From contig CALJMB010000314.1 of NCBI GenBank assembly GCA_937982515.1, positions 1 through 8,711 on the forward strand: DNA of 8,711 nt. The letters are read 5' to 3'. Position 1 is the stretch's first letter. Every line of letters starts with the position of its first letter. Positions 1 to 6,902 of the stretch are shown here, piece by piece. Position numbers and translations under genes: made by a program. Origin of the DNA: an uncultured Balneolaceae bacterium (GTDB lineage: Bacteria > Bacteroidota > Rhodothermia > Balneolales > Balneolaceae). The notes under the pieces were generated by a model, which saw only the letters and a program-made list of their open reading frames with translations, searched no databases and was not told the origin of the DNA.

Positions 1-204
1 ATTGCGGCCAGACTTTCTGACGAGCGGTGGGTATACGAACTGCTGGAACAAGTGTATCAGTTCAGCCGCCTGAACTGGAACTCCATCACCGTGGGCAACA
101 TGCCCGTAACTATCCGCTATCCTGCCATGATTGCCCACAACTTTCCCTATTTCGCAGGAGATACCCTGCCTGGATTCGGCCGGAAGAATTTCTGGTTTTT
201 GTAA
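1..204 (+). CDS. Prokaryotic Argonaute, C-terminal end of PIWI domain (5' truncated)
   Basis: Frame 1 is open from the first base to a TAA at 202-204, giving the last 67 residues of a protein that begins outside the window. The segment contains VYQFSRLNWNS, then MPVTIRYPAMIAH, then LPGFGRKNFWFL at the extreme C-terminus. This order (S-R-x-x-W, then P-V-T-I-x-Y, then a terminal aromatic-Leu after a basic/Gly stretch) is what I recall for the end of the PIWI domain in long prokaryotic Argonautes, where the buried C-terminal carboxylate helps bind the guide 5' phosphate. Such proteins use short nucleic-acid guides to bind or cut invading DNA or RNA. The catalytic DEDX residues, MID and PAZ domains lie upstream and cannot be seen, so catalytic competence is unknown. 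It is convergent with the polymerase gene at 441. The family call rests on pattern memory over 67 residues only. Confidence 0.7.
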   Translation: MAARLSDERWVYELLEQVYQFSRLNWNSITVGNMPVTIRYPAMIAHNFPYFAGDTLPGFGRKNFWFL

Positions 205-314
205 TGAGGGGAAGATCTCTATTCCTCACACCTTTCCGCTTCTTTTTAATAAGTTGGGATAAGCTAACATAGCATTGGCAAACAAATGAACGGGGGGCTG
301 GTGGCGTAAATAAG

Positions 315-428
315 CGCCTGAACTGTGAGGGCCGGGATGTATGAGATTACAGGATCGGTGAGATGCATGATGCCAGGTTTCATCCCATAGATCCCATGCA
401 TCAGACGAATACCAGTTCTGACAATGGG
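315..428 (-). repeat. Degenerate TTGTCTGAACTG-type inverted-repeat element, copy 1
   Basis: Read on the minus strand, this stretch starts CCCATTGTCAGAACTGG, continues through CATGGGATCTATGGGAT and ends CTCACAGTTCAGGCG. The element at 2954-3056 reads CCCATTGTCTGAACTG, then CATGGGATTGATGGGAT, and ends in the inverted form of its start, so the two are relatives in opposite orientation. Inner arms GATGCATG (362-369) and CATGCATC (395-402) can also pair. It fills most of the space between the Argonaute and polymerase stop codons. No coding function is apparent. The rest of the 205-440 gap shows nothing I can identify. Confidence 0.6.
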
Positions 429-440
429 CGCTGCCTTCCA

Positions 441-1799
441 TCACGAGCGAGATAAGAAGTGGGTTTTGCCCGGTACCCCTCCCAGCGCGGAGGCCCGGAT
501 CATCGTCCCTTTGCTGTAGCGGTTGTTGATAGCGTCTCGTACCAGGCAGAGCCGGCGGCGGGCTTCGTCTTCCCGGAAAAACAGCTCCTGCTGCAAAGTG
601 CCATCCAGCTTAAGGGTGCCGAGGCCGATACCGCGCAGGGTTTCTCCTGAATCCAGCAGCTGCCTGATTCGCGGTTCCGCCTGGCGCATGCACTCGTAGA
701 ATATGTAATCGTCCAGATTGGTATATCCGTCGGTGCTAAAGCGGAAAGAGTGCCCCCGGTGCTCGGAGTCCTGAATGCGAAGATAGCCATAGAATTGCCG
801 GGCGCGTACCTGATAGCCCCGCATGCGGTAACAGAGCTGGCTGACGCCTTTCATGATCTCCCCGCGTATCTGTTCGGGGTCGTCGCACCAGTCGGAGAAG
901 GTGTGCATATAGTTAAGCTGTTCAGGCACCACCTCCTCTTCGGCCAGCACCCGGGCTCTGTCTTTACCGGCCACCATCTCCCATACTATCTTGCCAAAGT
1001 AGGCGCCAAACAGCCTTTGAAAGACGCCGCTCCCCCGGCCGATCGCCTCTCCTATCGTGTTCAGCCCTTCACTCCGCAGCCGGGCATATCGTTTCCGGCC
1101 GATACCCCACACTTCCTTCAGTGAAAGCGGGTGTATTTTTTCTTCTGCGTCATGGCTGTCCAGCACCAGGGTGAGCCCATTGGGTTTTTTCAGGTCGCTG
1201 GCCAGCTTGGAGTAGGTTTTGGACCAGGCGATGCCTACCGAGCAGACCAGGCCTACTTCCCGGTAAATCAGGTTACAGAGTTTCTCTCCGTAGCGCTGAA
1301 TTTCCCGGCGGGAGCGTCTTTTGAGGAAGTTGATGTCCAGAAAGTATTCATCCATGGAGTACTTCTCTACCGTTGGCGCAAATTCCCTCAGCGTTCTTTC
1401 TATTAGTTTGCTGATGCTTGAATATTTTTCATAATCGGCCTGCAGACCTATAGCCCAGGGACAGAGCTGCTCGGCTTCGAAAGCGCTCATACCTGTCTTT
1501 ACGCCAAAGGCCCGCGCTTCATAGCTGGAAGTGGCCACAATGCCGCGCGGAGTACCATCCTCCTTATACCAGCCGCCAATATACACCGGCAGCCCGTGGA
1601 GCCGGTAGCACTGCTGCTCTATCTGCGCGTAGAAGCAGTTCATATCCAGGTGCAGATACAGGCGCGGCTTCATGGAGGTGTGTTGCATGTCACGGCTCAC
1701 GCACTGGTAATCGGTGATCTTATGGACGTCGGCAGTTACATCATAGATTCCGGTGTTTATCAGATCAGAAATCATGAAATAAGCATTGAAATAGTTCAT
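441..1799 (-). CDS. dinB: Y-family translesion DNA polymerase (DinB/UmuC type)
   Basis: This 452-residue protein is an error-prone polymerase that copies past damaged template bases. Visible motifs are HLDMNCFYAQIE (metal-binding Asp52, steric-gate position Tyr57), GIVATSSYEARAFGVKTGM (finger region, residues 86-104), YSMDE (catalytic Asp150 and Glu151), GIAWSKTYSKLASDLKKPNG (189-208), and a helix-hairpin-helix VWGIGRKRYARL (230-241). The little-finger domain follows and includes QELFF at 404-408, which resembles a beta-clamp-binding peptide. Tyr at the steric gate is the UmuC/Dpo4 state; E. coli DinB has Phe. The family usually starts near Met43 (1673). I keep the start at 1799 because AGGG lies about 7 nt upstream of it, the putative LexA box is just beyond, and Met38 and Met43 lack a Shine-Dalgarno sequence. 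The first 42 residues may therefore be a genuine extension. DinB versus UmuC subfamily is unsettled. Confidence 0.9.
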   Translation of the reverse strand: MNYFNAYFMISDLINTGIYDVTADVHKITDYQCVSRDMQHTSMKPRLYLHLDMNCFYAQIEQQCYRLHGLPVYIGGWYKEDGTPRGIVATSSYEARAFGVKTGMSAFEAEQLCPWAIGLQADYEKYSSISKLIERTLREFAPTVEKYSMDEYFLDINFLKRRSRREIQRYGEKLCNLIYREVGLVCSVGIAWSKTYSKLASDLKKPNGLTLVLDSHDAEEKIHPLSLKEVWGIGRKRYARLRSEGLNTIGEAIGRGSGVFQRLFGAYFGKIVWEMVAGKDRARVLAEEEVVPEQLNYMHTFSDWCDDPEQIRGEIMKGVSQLCYRMRGYQVRARQFYGYLRIQDSEHRGHSFRFSTDGYTNLDDYIFYECMRQAEPRIRQLLDSGETLRGIGLGTLKLDGTLQQELFFREDEARRRLCLVRDAINNRYSKGTMIRASALGGVPGKTHFLSRS

Positions 1800-1813
1800 T
1801 ATTTTTCCCTAAT

Positions 1814-1835
1814 ATACATGAAAAATAACATGAAA
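1814..1835 (-). promoter_or_regulatory. Putative LexA (SOS) operator upstream of the polymerase gene
   Basis: On the plus strand this is a direct repeat of ACATGAAA at 1816-1823 and 1828-1835, a 12-bp period (TTTCATGT on the minus strand). The box upstream of lexA has the same two half-sites at the same spacing, and 17 of 22 positions agree. It lies 15-36 nt upstream of the polymerase start at 1799 and 17-38 nt upstream of the divergent gene at 1852, so one operator could control both. LexA binding is inferred from the shared box and the autoregulation known for lexA, not observed. Confidence 0.6.
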
Positions 1836-1851
1836 CTCTAATAATCCTCTT

Positions 1852-2202
1852 ATGCATCTTCTGAAAGAGCCTGTCAATGTCTCGGCAGTGTTTCGTTGCT
1901 TTAAAGGCCACAGTAAAAAGCAGATGGGATGGGAACACAAGCGTATTGAACCGCGGGGAATTGAACGAAAGAATGGCGAGCACCTCTCTATTGCCGAGAT
2001 CCGGCGTTCTTATCCGCAACGCAAAGGAGGAAATATCCAGGTCCATTTTGTAGTGCGTACCAAGGACGACCGCTATTTTCACCTCGTGTATGAATCGCAA
2101 AAAATGCTCTGGATTCTGCTGTATGAGTTTGAAGAACAGATGCTGTTCGATGAGATGGAAGTTGAAGTGCGGGTGAATTGGAACAGCCGTTCAGATACGT
2201 AA
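1852..2202 (+). CDS. Small protein of unknown function, divergent from the polymerase gene
   Basis: I do not recognise this 116-residue protein. It is predicted soluble, with no signal peptide or membrane segment. A basic N-terminal half (residues 15-60, many Lys/Arg) is followed by an alternating hydrophobic stretch NIQVHFVVRTKDDRYFHLVY, suggestive of beta strands, and an acidic, Glu-rich C-terminal part (FEEQMLFDEMEVEVRV). It occupies nearly all of the 391-bp space between the polymerase and lexA, and its 3' end overlaps the lexA 3' end by 12 nt in convergent orientation. The opposite-strand alternative at 1765-2100 would run into the polymerase gene and has less protein-like composition. 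No clear ribosome binding site precedes the ATG, and Met25 (1924) is an alternative start. The box at 1814-1835 lies just upstream, so SOS control is possible. Function unassigned. Confidence 0.65.
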   Translation: MHLLKEPVNVSAVFRCFKGHSKKQMGWEHKRIEPRGIERKNGEHLSIAEIRRSYPQRKGGNIQVHFVVRTKDDRYFHLVYESQKMLWILLYEFEEQMLFDEMEVEVRVNWNSRSDT

Positions 2203-2844
2203 AAACAGGCGCCACCCCTCTCTGTCTTTCCAGGCCTTGCCGATGAACGTACCGAACACTGTAACCTGCTCCCACTCTCCGGGTCGGATGTGGATAGGCT
2301 GGTAATTAGGGTTTTCAGGCACCAGCTCAACACCGTCTGTTTTTTTGTATATCCGTTTAAGCGAGGTTTCTCCGTTGTAAAGCACGGCGCCCACCTCTCC
2401 CCGGCCGGGCTCACGCTGATCCAGGATGATGATGTCCCGGTCGCGAATATCGGCCTCAATCATGCTATCTCCCGTTACCTGCAGGCCAAACAGATATGGC
2501 TGCCGCGGAGAAACGACCTCAACGGGGATATAGCCCAGATCTTCCTCTATGGCTTCATGCATTCCGCCGGCGGCAATCTGTCCACGGATGGGAATGCCGG
2601 ATAATGGCCGGGTTTGGGCATCCAGCATGGAAAAGCGGTTGGGGTGGATATCGTACCCGCCATGATCGGATTGTTGCAGATAGTTCTTCTTAACCAGCGC
2701 CTGCAAGTGCTGATACACGCTATTGGAAGAACGATAGCCGAATTCATCCTGCATCTCCTGGTAGCCCGGTACCACGCCGTGCAACCGGTAAAACTTCAGG
2801 ATGAAGTCGAAGATCTGCTGCTGTTTGTCGGTGAGTATTTTCAT
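2191..2844 (-). CDS. lexA: LexA, SOS-response transcriptional repressor and autoprotease
   Basis: This 217-residue protein has the two-domain LexA layout and length. Residues 1-65 are a winged helix (LTDKQQQIFDFI at the start, recognition region SSNSVYQHLQAL). GIPIRGQIAAGG follows with the self-cleavage bond Ala92-Gly93, then an S24-type peptidase domain with nucleophile Ser127 (VTGDSMIEADI) and general base Lys163 (TSLKRIYK). All catalytic elements are present, so it should cleave itself when RecA filaments form on damaged DNA and release SOS genes. The recognition helix sequence differs from the proteobacterial type, consistent with an unusual operator. The box at 2851-2872 is only 6 nt upstream of the ATG, which fits autorepression. 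It is convergent with the small gene at 1852 and is followed by the polymerase gene on the same strand, from which it is transcriptionally separate. Confidence 0.95.
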   Translation of the reverse strand: MKILTDKQQQIFDFILKFYRLHGVVPGYQEMQDEFGYRSSNSVYQHLQALVKKNYLQQSDHGGYDIHPNRFSMLDAQTRPLSGIPIRGQIAAGGMHEAIEEDLGYIPVEVVSPRQPYLFGLQVTGDSMIEADIRDRDIIILDQREPGRGEVGAVLYNGETSLKRIYKKTDGVELVPENPNYQPIHIRPGEWEQVTVFGTFIGKAWKDREGWRLFLRI

Positions 2845-2850
2845 ATTCCA

Positions 2851-2872
2851 TTATATGAAATTTTACATGAAA
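2851..2872 (-). promoter_or_regulatory. Putative LexA autoregulatory operator
   Basis: Plus-strand half-sites ATATGAAA (2853-2860) and ACATGAAA (2865-2872) repeat with a 12-bp period, matching the box upstream of the polymerase at 17 of 22 positions. It ends 6 nt before the lexA start codon, so a bound repressor would block transcription start or the ribosome-binding region. Unlike the E. coli CTGT-N8-ACAG and Bacillus GAAC-N4-GTTC boxes, the clear symmetry here is a direct repeat; an ATG-N8-CAT dyad is the only inverted symmetry I see. Confidence 0.62.
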
Positions 2873-2953
2873 TAGCAGAGGGAGTTTGCAGGGGATGACT
2901 TTCCTTCTTAAAGGTGAAATAATAGTTGGCAGCCTATTTCAATTTCCACCCAT

Positions 2954-3056
2954 TGTCTGAACTGTGATTTGTGGGATCCATGGGATTGATGGGATACAAT
3001 GCATCATCATGAACATCATATGATCATATGCATCCCAGCTATCTCAGTGCAGACAA
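2954..3056 (+). repeat. TTGTCTGAACTG-type inverted-repeat element, copy 2
   Basis: The element is about 103 bp. Its left end TTGTCTGAACTGTGAT (2954-2969) and the reverse complement of its right end, TTGTCTGCACTGAGAT (3041-3056), agree at 14 of 16 positions. The interior has tandem GGGAT-type words (GTGGGATCCATGGGATTGATGGGAT) and a perfect 14-bp palindrome CATATGATCATATG (3017-3030). It is related to the degenerate copy at 315-428. Dispersed intergenic elements of this appearance are familiar to me from Bacteroidota-type genomes. There is no transposase and I see no clear target-site duplication. A passenger or REP/MITE-like element is the likeliest reading. Confidence 0.65.
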
Positions 3057-3167
3057 CTGATACACCTTCATCTATTCAGCAGCTGGGTTGATGATAAGCA
3101 GGCATTTGATGCTGCCGTGCGATGCGAGGGGTAACTCCTTACTCAGAGTACCTGCAGATTCTTATTT

Positions 3168-3317
3168 AGGAGTCTCTCCCCTCCTTGTCCCGATGGGTTT
3201 GATCGGGAGAGGGAGGGGAGATCAAGAGGGGTGGGTCTACACAGGGCACCGGCCCTGGGACACCCCTCAGAACGAATGGCGAACCGGCCATTCGTTCGTC
3301 TCCCCTCAAGGGGAGAG
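3168..3317 (+). repeat. Multi-hairpin GC-rich intergenic repeat, copy A
   Basis: Four hairpins lie in a row. P1: CTCCCCTCC (3176-3184) pairs with GGAGGGGAG (3212-3220), enclosing a TTG/GAG internal loop and the inner stem TCCCGAT (3188-3194) with ATCGGGA (3202-3208). P2: GAGGGGTG (3226-3233) pairs with CACCCCTC (3261-3268), enclosing CAGGGC/GCCCTG. P3: an 11-bp stem GAACGAATGGC/GCCATTCGTTC around loop GAACCG (3270-3297). P4: CTCCCC-TCAA-GGGGAG (3300-3315). The same order appears in copies B and C with different inner stems. It lies 38 nt past the nrdA stop. No U-tract follows on either strand, so it is not a typical intrinsic terminator. Confidence 0.85.
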
Positions 3318-3328
3318 TTCTCCTTACC

Positions 3329-3342
3329 CTTCTTATAAGAAG
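3329..3342. other. Short perfect palindrome downstream of nrdA
   Basis: CTTCTTATAAGAAG is a 14-bp perfect palindrome, 13 nt beyond the nrdA stop codon on the minus strand. It is too AT-rich and lacks the following U-tract needed for a convincing terminator. It could be a weak binding site or chance. Confidence 0.3.
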
Positions 3343-3355
3343 TTCTTACCCCAAG

Positions 3356-5764
3356 CTATTCGCAACTCGGGCAGATCTTCCTCAGCAGCGGATCCGTCGG
3401 ACAGGAGTCTGCATCGGCCTGCAGGGCCTGATCGACCACCTCATCTCCGAACTTCTCCCGTGCCCGGGCCTCCAGTTCGGCTTTGTTCTCTTCCTTCTCA
3501 GGAGCGGCCTGTACCTCAGAGCTGTCTGCAGAGACTGTGGCGCCGAATCCCCGGCGGGATCCCCGCTTGTTCACGTTTGAAGTGTATTTCTCCCCTTTGA
3601 CTACCTTGTCGATAAAGCAATAGTAGGTAGATTTCAGCTTCTTTTCCCAGGCATACAGGTAGATCTCCTCCATGTTATCGCGGAGCTGCTCATCAATGTA
3701 CAGCGATTTTGAGACGGCCTGATCGATAGATTCTTGGAAAGCAGCTGCAATATCGATCTGCCGCTTTGGATGGATCTCATAGGCCGTTTTGTAGAGATTC
3801 TTATCGATGACACCATCCAGCTCTTTGATGGGCTGAACCGAGCCATTCGCCGCTTTAATGGACCCGGCCATTTCATCGCTCCAATACCCCTTTGCTTCCA
3901 GGTCTTCAATCAGTTGGCGATTGATCACAATATGTTTGCCGGAAAGCGTATCCCGGGAATAGAGGTTGCTGAAGTAGCTGTCGATTGAGGAGGTTGTACC
4001 GGAGATGATAGAAATAGAAGCTGTAGGTGCAATAGCCAGCAATACCGCATTACGACGGGGCTTATAATCGTAGGGAGTTTCCTGCTCTTCCATCTCCCGG
4101 TAGTGTTGAAACGCACCGCGCTCCTCTGCCAGTTTTCCTGATGTCCGGTATGCTACCTTCCGCATGAAAGCGCCCAGCTTGCGGGCCAAGATTACGGCCT
4201 CTTCGGAATCGTAGGCGATATTCAGATCTACCAACGCTTCGGCAAAACCCATCAGCCCGATGCCCAGGGGACGCAAATCCATTGTATTTTTTCGGGACGC
4301 TTCCGAAGGATAGAAGTTTTTATCAAGGATGTTATCCAGTGCATGTACCATAACCTCCAGCGTATCTTCCAGCTTATCCCAGTCTATGTCGCTGTTGTCT
4401 TCGTTGACATGCTTTGAGAGATTTACCGAAGCCAGGGTACAGACAGCAGTAGAATCCGGCCGGTTGGGTATGGAGATCTCCGTACAAAGATTTGAGCTGT
4501 TGATCACGCTATACTCCGGACACGGATTGTGACGATTGTGTTCGTCTTTAAAAATAAGCCACGGGTGACCGGTTTTTGCTAACTTGAAGAGATACTTCCT
4601 AAAGAAGTCCTGACTGTCCCGTTTCTTAAACTGTTTCAGCTTGCCGGCCTCAGTCTGTTCGATGCGTCGCTCGTATTTCTCTCTAAAATCGTCGCCCACG
4701 GCATCTACTAATTCCGGACATTCCCCCGGATCGAACAGATAGATAGGTTCGCCCTCCTGGATTCGCCGCATCATCTCGTCCGGCATCCAGAGCTTGGTAT
4801 TCAGAGATGGTGTACGGAAATAGCCATTACCTGTCGTTTCACGCAGGTCCAGGAAACCGTCAATGTCCAGGTGCCAGGGTTGCATGGAAATAACCTGTGA
4901 GCTCCGGCGACGCCCCCCCTGCTGGATGGAGTTGACCAGCGTATCAAAAATCTTGATGAACGGGATGGCCCCTGAGGAAGGCGCATTCAGTGACCGTATT
5001 GTTGACCCGGTTGCACGAATCCGGGTGACGTCTGTGCCTACTCCGCCGGCATACTTTGCCAGGAAGGCAGTTTCCCGTACTTTATCCATGATAGAATCCA
5101 GAGAGTCGTCAACCACGCTTACATAGCAGGATGAATACTGCGAGGTAACGGTACCCGAGTTGAACAGCGTGGGGGTAGAGTGCAGGTATTCCAGCTTTGA
5201 GAGCTTGTTATAAATTTTGACAACTTCTTCATTAGAGTTGCCAATACCCATAGCCACCCGCATGAAGAACCACTGAGGTTTCTCTATGACCTCTCCCTTG
5301 CGATTCTTCATCAAGTAACGGTCGCGAAGGGTTGTCAGTCCGAAATAGCCCAGCAGGCTATCCCGCCCGGAATTCAGGGCATCGGACAAGAGCCCTGTAT
5401 CAAATTCTCTGAGCCGTGCGTCAAGTAAGTCCTGACTGAAGGCATGTTCCAGGTAGCTTTGAAAGCCATCCAGCCGGCGGTCTATATCTTTATTGATGAG
5501 TTTTAACAGCTGACGTGTGGCCAGTGTATCGTAAACGGGGTGTTTGGGAATAAGCTGTTCAATGGCTTTCAATACCAGCCGGTCAAGCTCTTCGGTTGTC
5601 ACCCGTTCGGGTACCTTCAGGTCCAGCTCTTTCATGATGAGAAAAACCAACTCATAATCGTCCTCGACTTCCAGTCCCTGGATGATATCAAAGATGGCAT
5701 TAATGATTTTCTGTGTCTGGAAAGGCTGCTCTGTCCCGTCTCGTTTTATAACTGTTCGTTGCAT
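3356..5764 (-). CDS. nrdA: Ribonucleoside-diphosphate reductase, catalytic alpha subunit (class I)
   Basis: This subunit reduces ribonucleotides to deoxyribonucleotides using a thiyl radical generated by the beta subunit. Residue numbers count from the ATG at 5764 (802 aa). An N-terminal ATP-cone (about 4-95, VIKRDGTEQPF) provides overall activity control by ATP/dATP. The ten-stranded barrel carries redox Cys213 (SSCYV), the active-site set Asn425, Cys427 and Glu429 (NLCTE), and the partner redox Cys442 (CTLASVNL). Tyr714-Tyr715 (STYYC) form the radical-relay pair, and the C-terminal CPSCE (Cys798, Cys801) is the swinging thiol pair re-reduced by thioredoxin or glutaredoxin. A GTG at 5770 would add two residues, but AGGAG lies directly against it and 5 nt from the ATG, so the ATG is preferred. 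It follows nrdB by 60 nt in one operon. All catalytic residues are intact. Confidence 0.96.
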   Translation of the reverse strand: MQRTVIKRDGTEQPFQTQKIINAIFDIIQGLEVEDDYELVFLIMKELDLKVPERVTTEELDRLVLKAIEQLIPKHPVYDTLATRQLLKLINKDIDRRLDGFQSYLEHAFSQDLLDARLREFDTGLLSDALNSGRDSLLGYFGLTTLRDRYLMKNRKGEVIEKPQWFFMRVAMGIGNSNEEVVKIYNKLSKLEYLHSTPTLFNSGTVTSQYSSCYVSVVDDSLDSIMDKVRETAFLAKYAGGVGTDVTRIRATGSTIRSLNAPSSGAIPFIKIFDTLVNSIQQGGRRRSSQVISMQPWHLDIDGFLDLRETTGNGYFRTPSLNTKLWMPDEMMRRIQEGEPIYLFDPGECPELVDAVGDDFREKYERRIEQTEAGKLKQFKKRDSQDFFRKYLFKLAKTGHPWLIFKDEHNRHNPCPEYSVINSSNLCTEISIPNRPDSTAVCTLASVNLSKHVNEDNSDIDWDKLEDTLEVMVHALDNILDKNFYPSEASRKNTMDLRPLGIGLMGFAEALVDLNIAYDSEEAVILARKLGAFMRKVAYRTSGKLAEERGAFQHYREMEEQETPYDYKPRRNAVLLAIAPTASISIISGTTSSIDSYFSNLYSRDTLSGKHIVINRQLIEDLEAKGYWSDEMAGSIKAANGSVQPIKELDGVIDKNLYKTAYEIHPKRQIDIAAAFQESIDQAVSKSLYIDEQLRDNMEEIYLYAWEKKLKSTYYCFIDKVVKGEKYTSNVNKRGSRRGFGATVSADSSEVQAAPEKEENKAELEARAREKFGDEVVDQALQADADSCPTDPLLRKICPSCE

Positions 5765-5769
5765 GGTCA

Positions 5770-5774
5770 CTCCT
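5770..5774 (-). promoter_or_regulatory. Ribosome binding site deciding the nrdA start
   Basis: The minus strand reads AAAAAGGAGTGACCATG. AGGAG is 5 nt from the ATG at 5764, an ideal distance, while its last G is the first base of the upstream GTG candidate (5770). This places the nrdA start at the ATG. It is the clearest Shine-Dalgarno sequence in the window. Confidence 0.7.
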
Positions 5775-5824
5775 TTTTATGTTTGTGGGGTATTCAGAAT
5801 CCTGAATTCTGAATTCTTAAAATT

Positions 5825-6811
5825 TCAATAGTTTGTGTATTCGGTTGAGGATACCTCAAAAAAGTTGATTAACTTCTTTACGTCCTCTTTCTGCAGAAAG
5901 CGCAGCGGATTTTCGTTGATGTGGAACTCCTGCGGAAATCCCAGTTCCTGCAGGCGGCGGTCTGTGATGTACTGGAGGTAACGCTCGAGCTCTCCGTATG
6001 AAATGCCGAGGATCGTCCGGTCTCCGAACTTATGCTTCACATACTCAATCTCCAGGGCTGCACCTTCCAGAATCACATCCCGGATATCCTGCACATATTG
6101 CGTGTCCTCTACAATTTCAGGATTTTCATCCAGCATGATAAGAATGGCCTCAATACCGTTTTGGAGATGCAGCGACTCATCGATCAGTACCAGTTCCACA
6201 CCGGAAACCACATTCTTCATCTTTGCCATATCCTTGAGTGCAAAGAAATGGGCAAAAGATGAATAGAAGAAGATCCCTTCCAGGATGATGTTGTTGAGCA
6301 GTATAGCCCGGAGCACCTGCTTTTGTCCTTCAATAGTTTCAGGATCGATCTGTCCGTAGCTTATTTTGTCAATTTCATCTACGATGAGTGATTGCTTTTT
6401 ACGCAAAATAGGATCTGAAAAAGCCACGTCGTACATCTTCTCCCGATCCATACCAAATGACTGCAGCACGATCTCAAAGAAGTCGCTGTGGATGTTCTCC
6501 ATAAATAATTGCGTGCTGAAGCTCATCTTTGCATGGGGATCGGTCAGCAGCGGGAAAAAAGAGTTCACCAGTACGTTCTGTACCAACAGCTCTGACGAGC
6601 AGAAGTAACCTACGGCCGTGTCAAAGAGATCTTTTTCATCGTCACTGAGCGAATGGTAATCGAGGGCATCCTGCTGAATATTCAGCTCCTCCGGAAACCA
6701 CACCGCTTTTTTCTGCTTTTCATAGAGCTCTTTAAAAACAGGATATGAAGGATCTTCACTTAGTTTGATATTTTCGCGGACAGAAGTCCGGCCTATGAGT
6801 TTGTTTTTCAT
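5825..6811 (-). CDS. nrdB: Ribonucleoside-diphosphate reductase, beta subunit, class Ic-like (no radical Tyr)
   Basis: This is the 328-residue radical-generating partner of NrdA, a ferritin-like helical protein. The dimetal ligands are Glu74, Glu105, His108, Glu178, Glu212 and His215 (SSELL, MENIHS, ILEGI, DESLH). The position of E. coli radical Tyr122 is Phe112 (HSDFFE), and the first ligand is Glu rather than Asp84. From memory, the Chlamydia trachomatis class Ic ligands and Phe are E89, E120, H123, F127, E193, E227 and H230, each exactly 15 higher. A Mn(IV)/Fe(III) cofactor in place of a tyrosyl radical is therefore the likely chemistry. Relay residues Trp38 and Tyr325 near the C-terminus are kept. 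It is the first gene of the nrdB-nrdA operon. I see no NrdR-like box upstream and no strong ribosome binding site. Confidence 0.95.
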   Translation of the reverse strand: MKNKLIGRTSVRENIKLSEDPSYPVFKELYEKQKKAVWFPEELNIQQDALDYHSLSDDEKDLFDTAVGYFCSSELLVQNVLVNSFFPLLTDPHAKMSFSTQLFMENIHSDFFEIVLQSFGMDREKMYDVAFSDPILRKKQSLIVDEIDKISYGQIDPETIEGQKQVLRAILLNNIILEGIFFYSSFAHFFALKDMAKMKNVVSGVELVLIDESLHLQNGIEAILIMLDENPEIVEDTQYVQDIRDVILEGAALEIEYVKHKFGDRTILGISYGELERYLQYITDRRLQELGFPQEFHINENPLRFLQKEDVKKLINFFEVSSTEYTNY

Positions 6812-6902
6812 GAGGGTAAGTAATTAAGGAGTTGAGCGTTAATGTTGGTAATTGTGATGGTCAAGAATGTGAGTTCGGGATAAGAAACAAGCACTTATAG
6901 CC

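Larger units (their letters stand above)
2873..3355. other. Intergenic region between lexA and nrdA
   Basis: This 483-bp non-coding stretch holds the TTGTCTGAACTG element (2954-3056), multi-hairpin repeat copy A (3168-3317) and a 14-bp palindrome at 3329-3342. The stretches 2873-2953 and 3057-3167 show no gene, RNA or motif I can support. Plus-strand open frames across it are accidental and run into the antisense of nrdA. Confidence 0.7.

Noticed and set aside
205..250. Possible terminator after the Argonaute gene (TGAGGGGAA with TTCCTCA, then a T-rich run)
   Set aside because: The stem needs a two-base bulge and the T-run starts about ten bases too late.
1765..2100. 111-codon minus-strand open frame upstream of the polymerase
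   Set aside because: It overlaps the polymerase start and lies antisense to the better plus-strand gene at 1852-2202. It also spans the putative operator.
3168..3317. CRISPR array
   Set aside because: Repeated words here are hairpin arms of one element, not regularly spaced direct repeats with unique spacers.
3088..3600. 170-codon plus-strand open frame
   Set aside because: It runs through repeat copy A and then antisense to the 3' end of nrdA. Its composition is Pro/Ser/Arg-rich and typical of a shadow frame.
6812..6902. NrdR box or riboswitch upstream of nrdB
   Set aside because: I looked for paired ACAC-AT-rich-GTGT boxes and conserved aptamer-like structure and saw neither.
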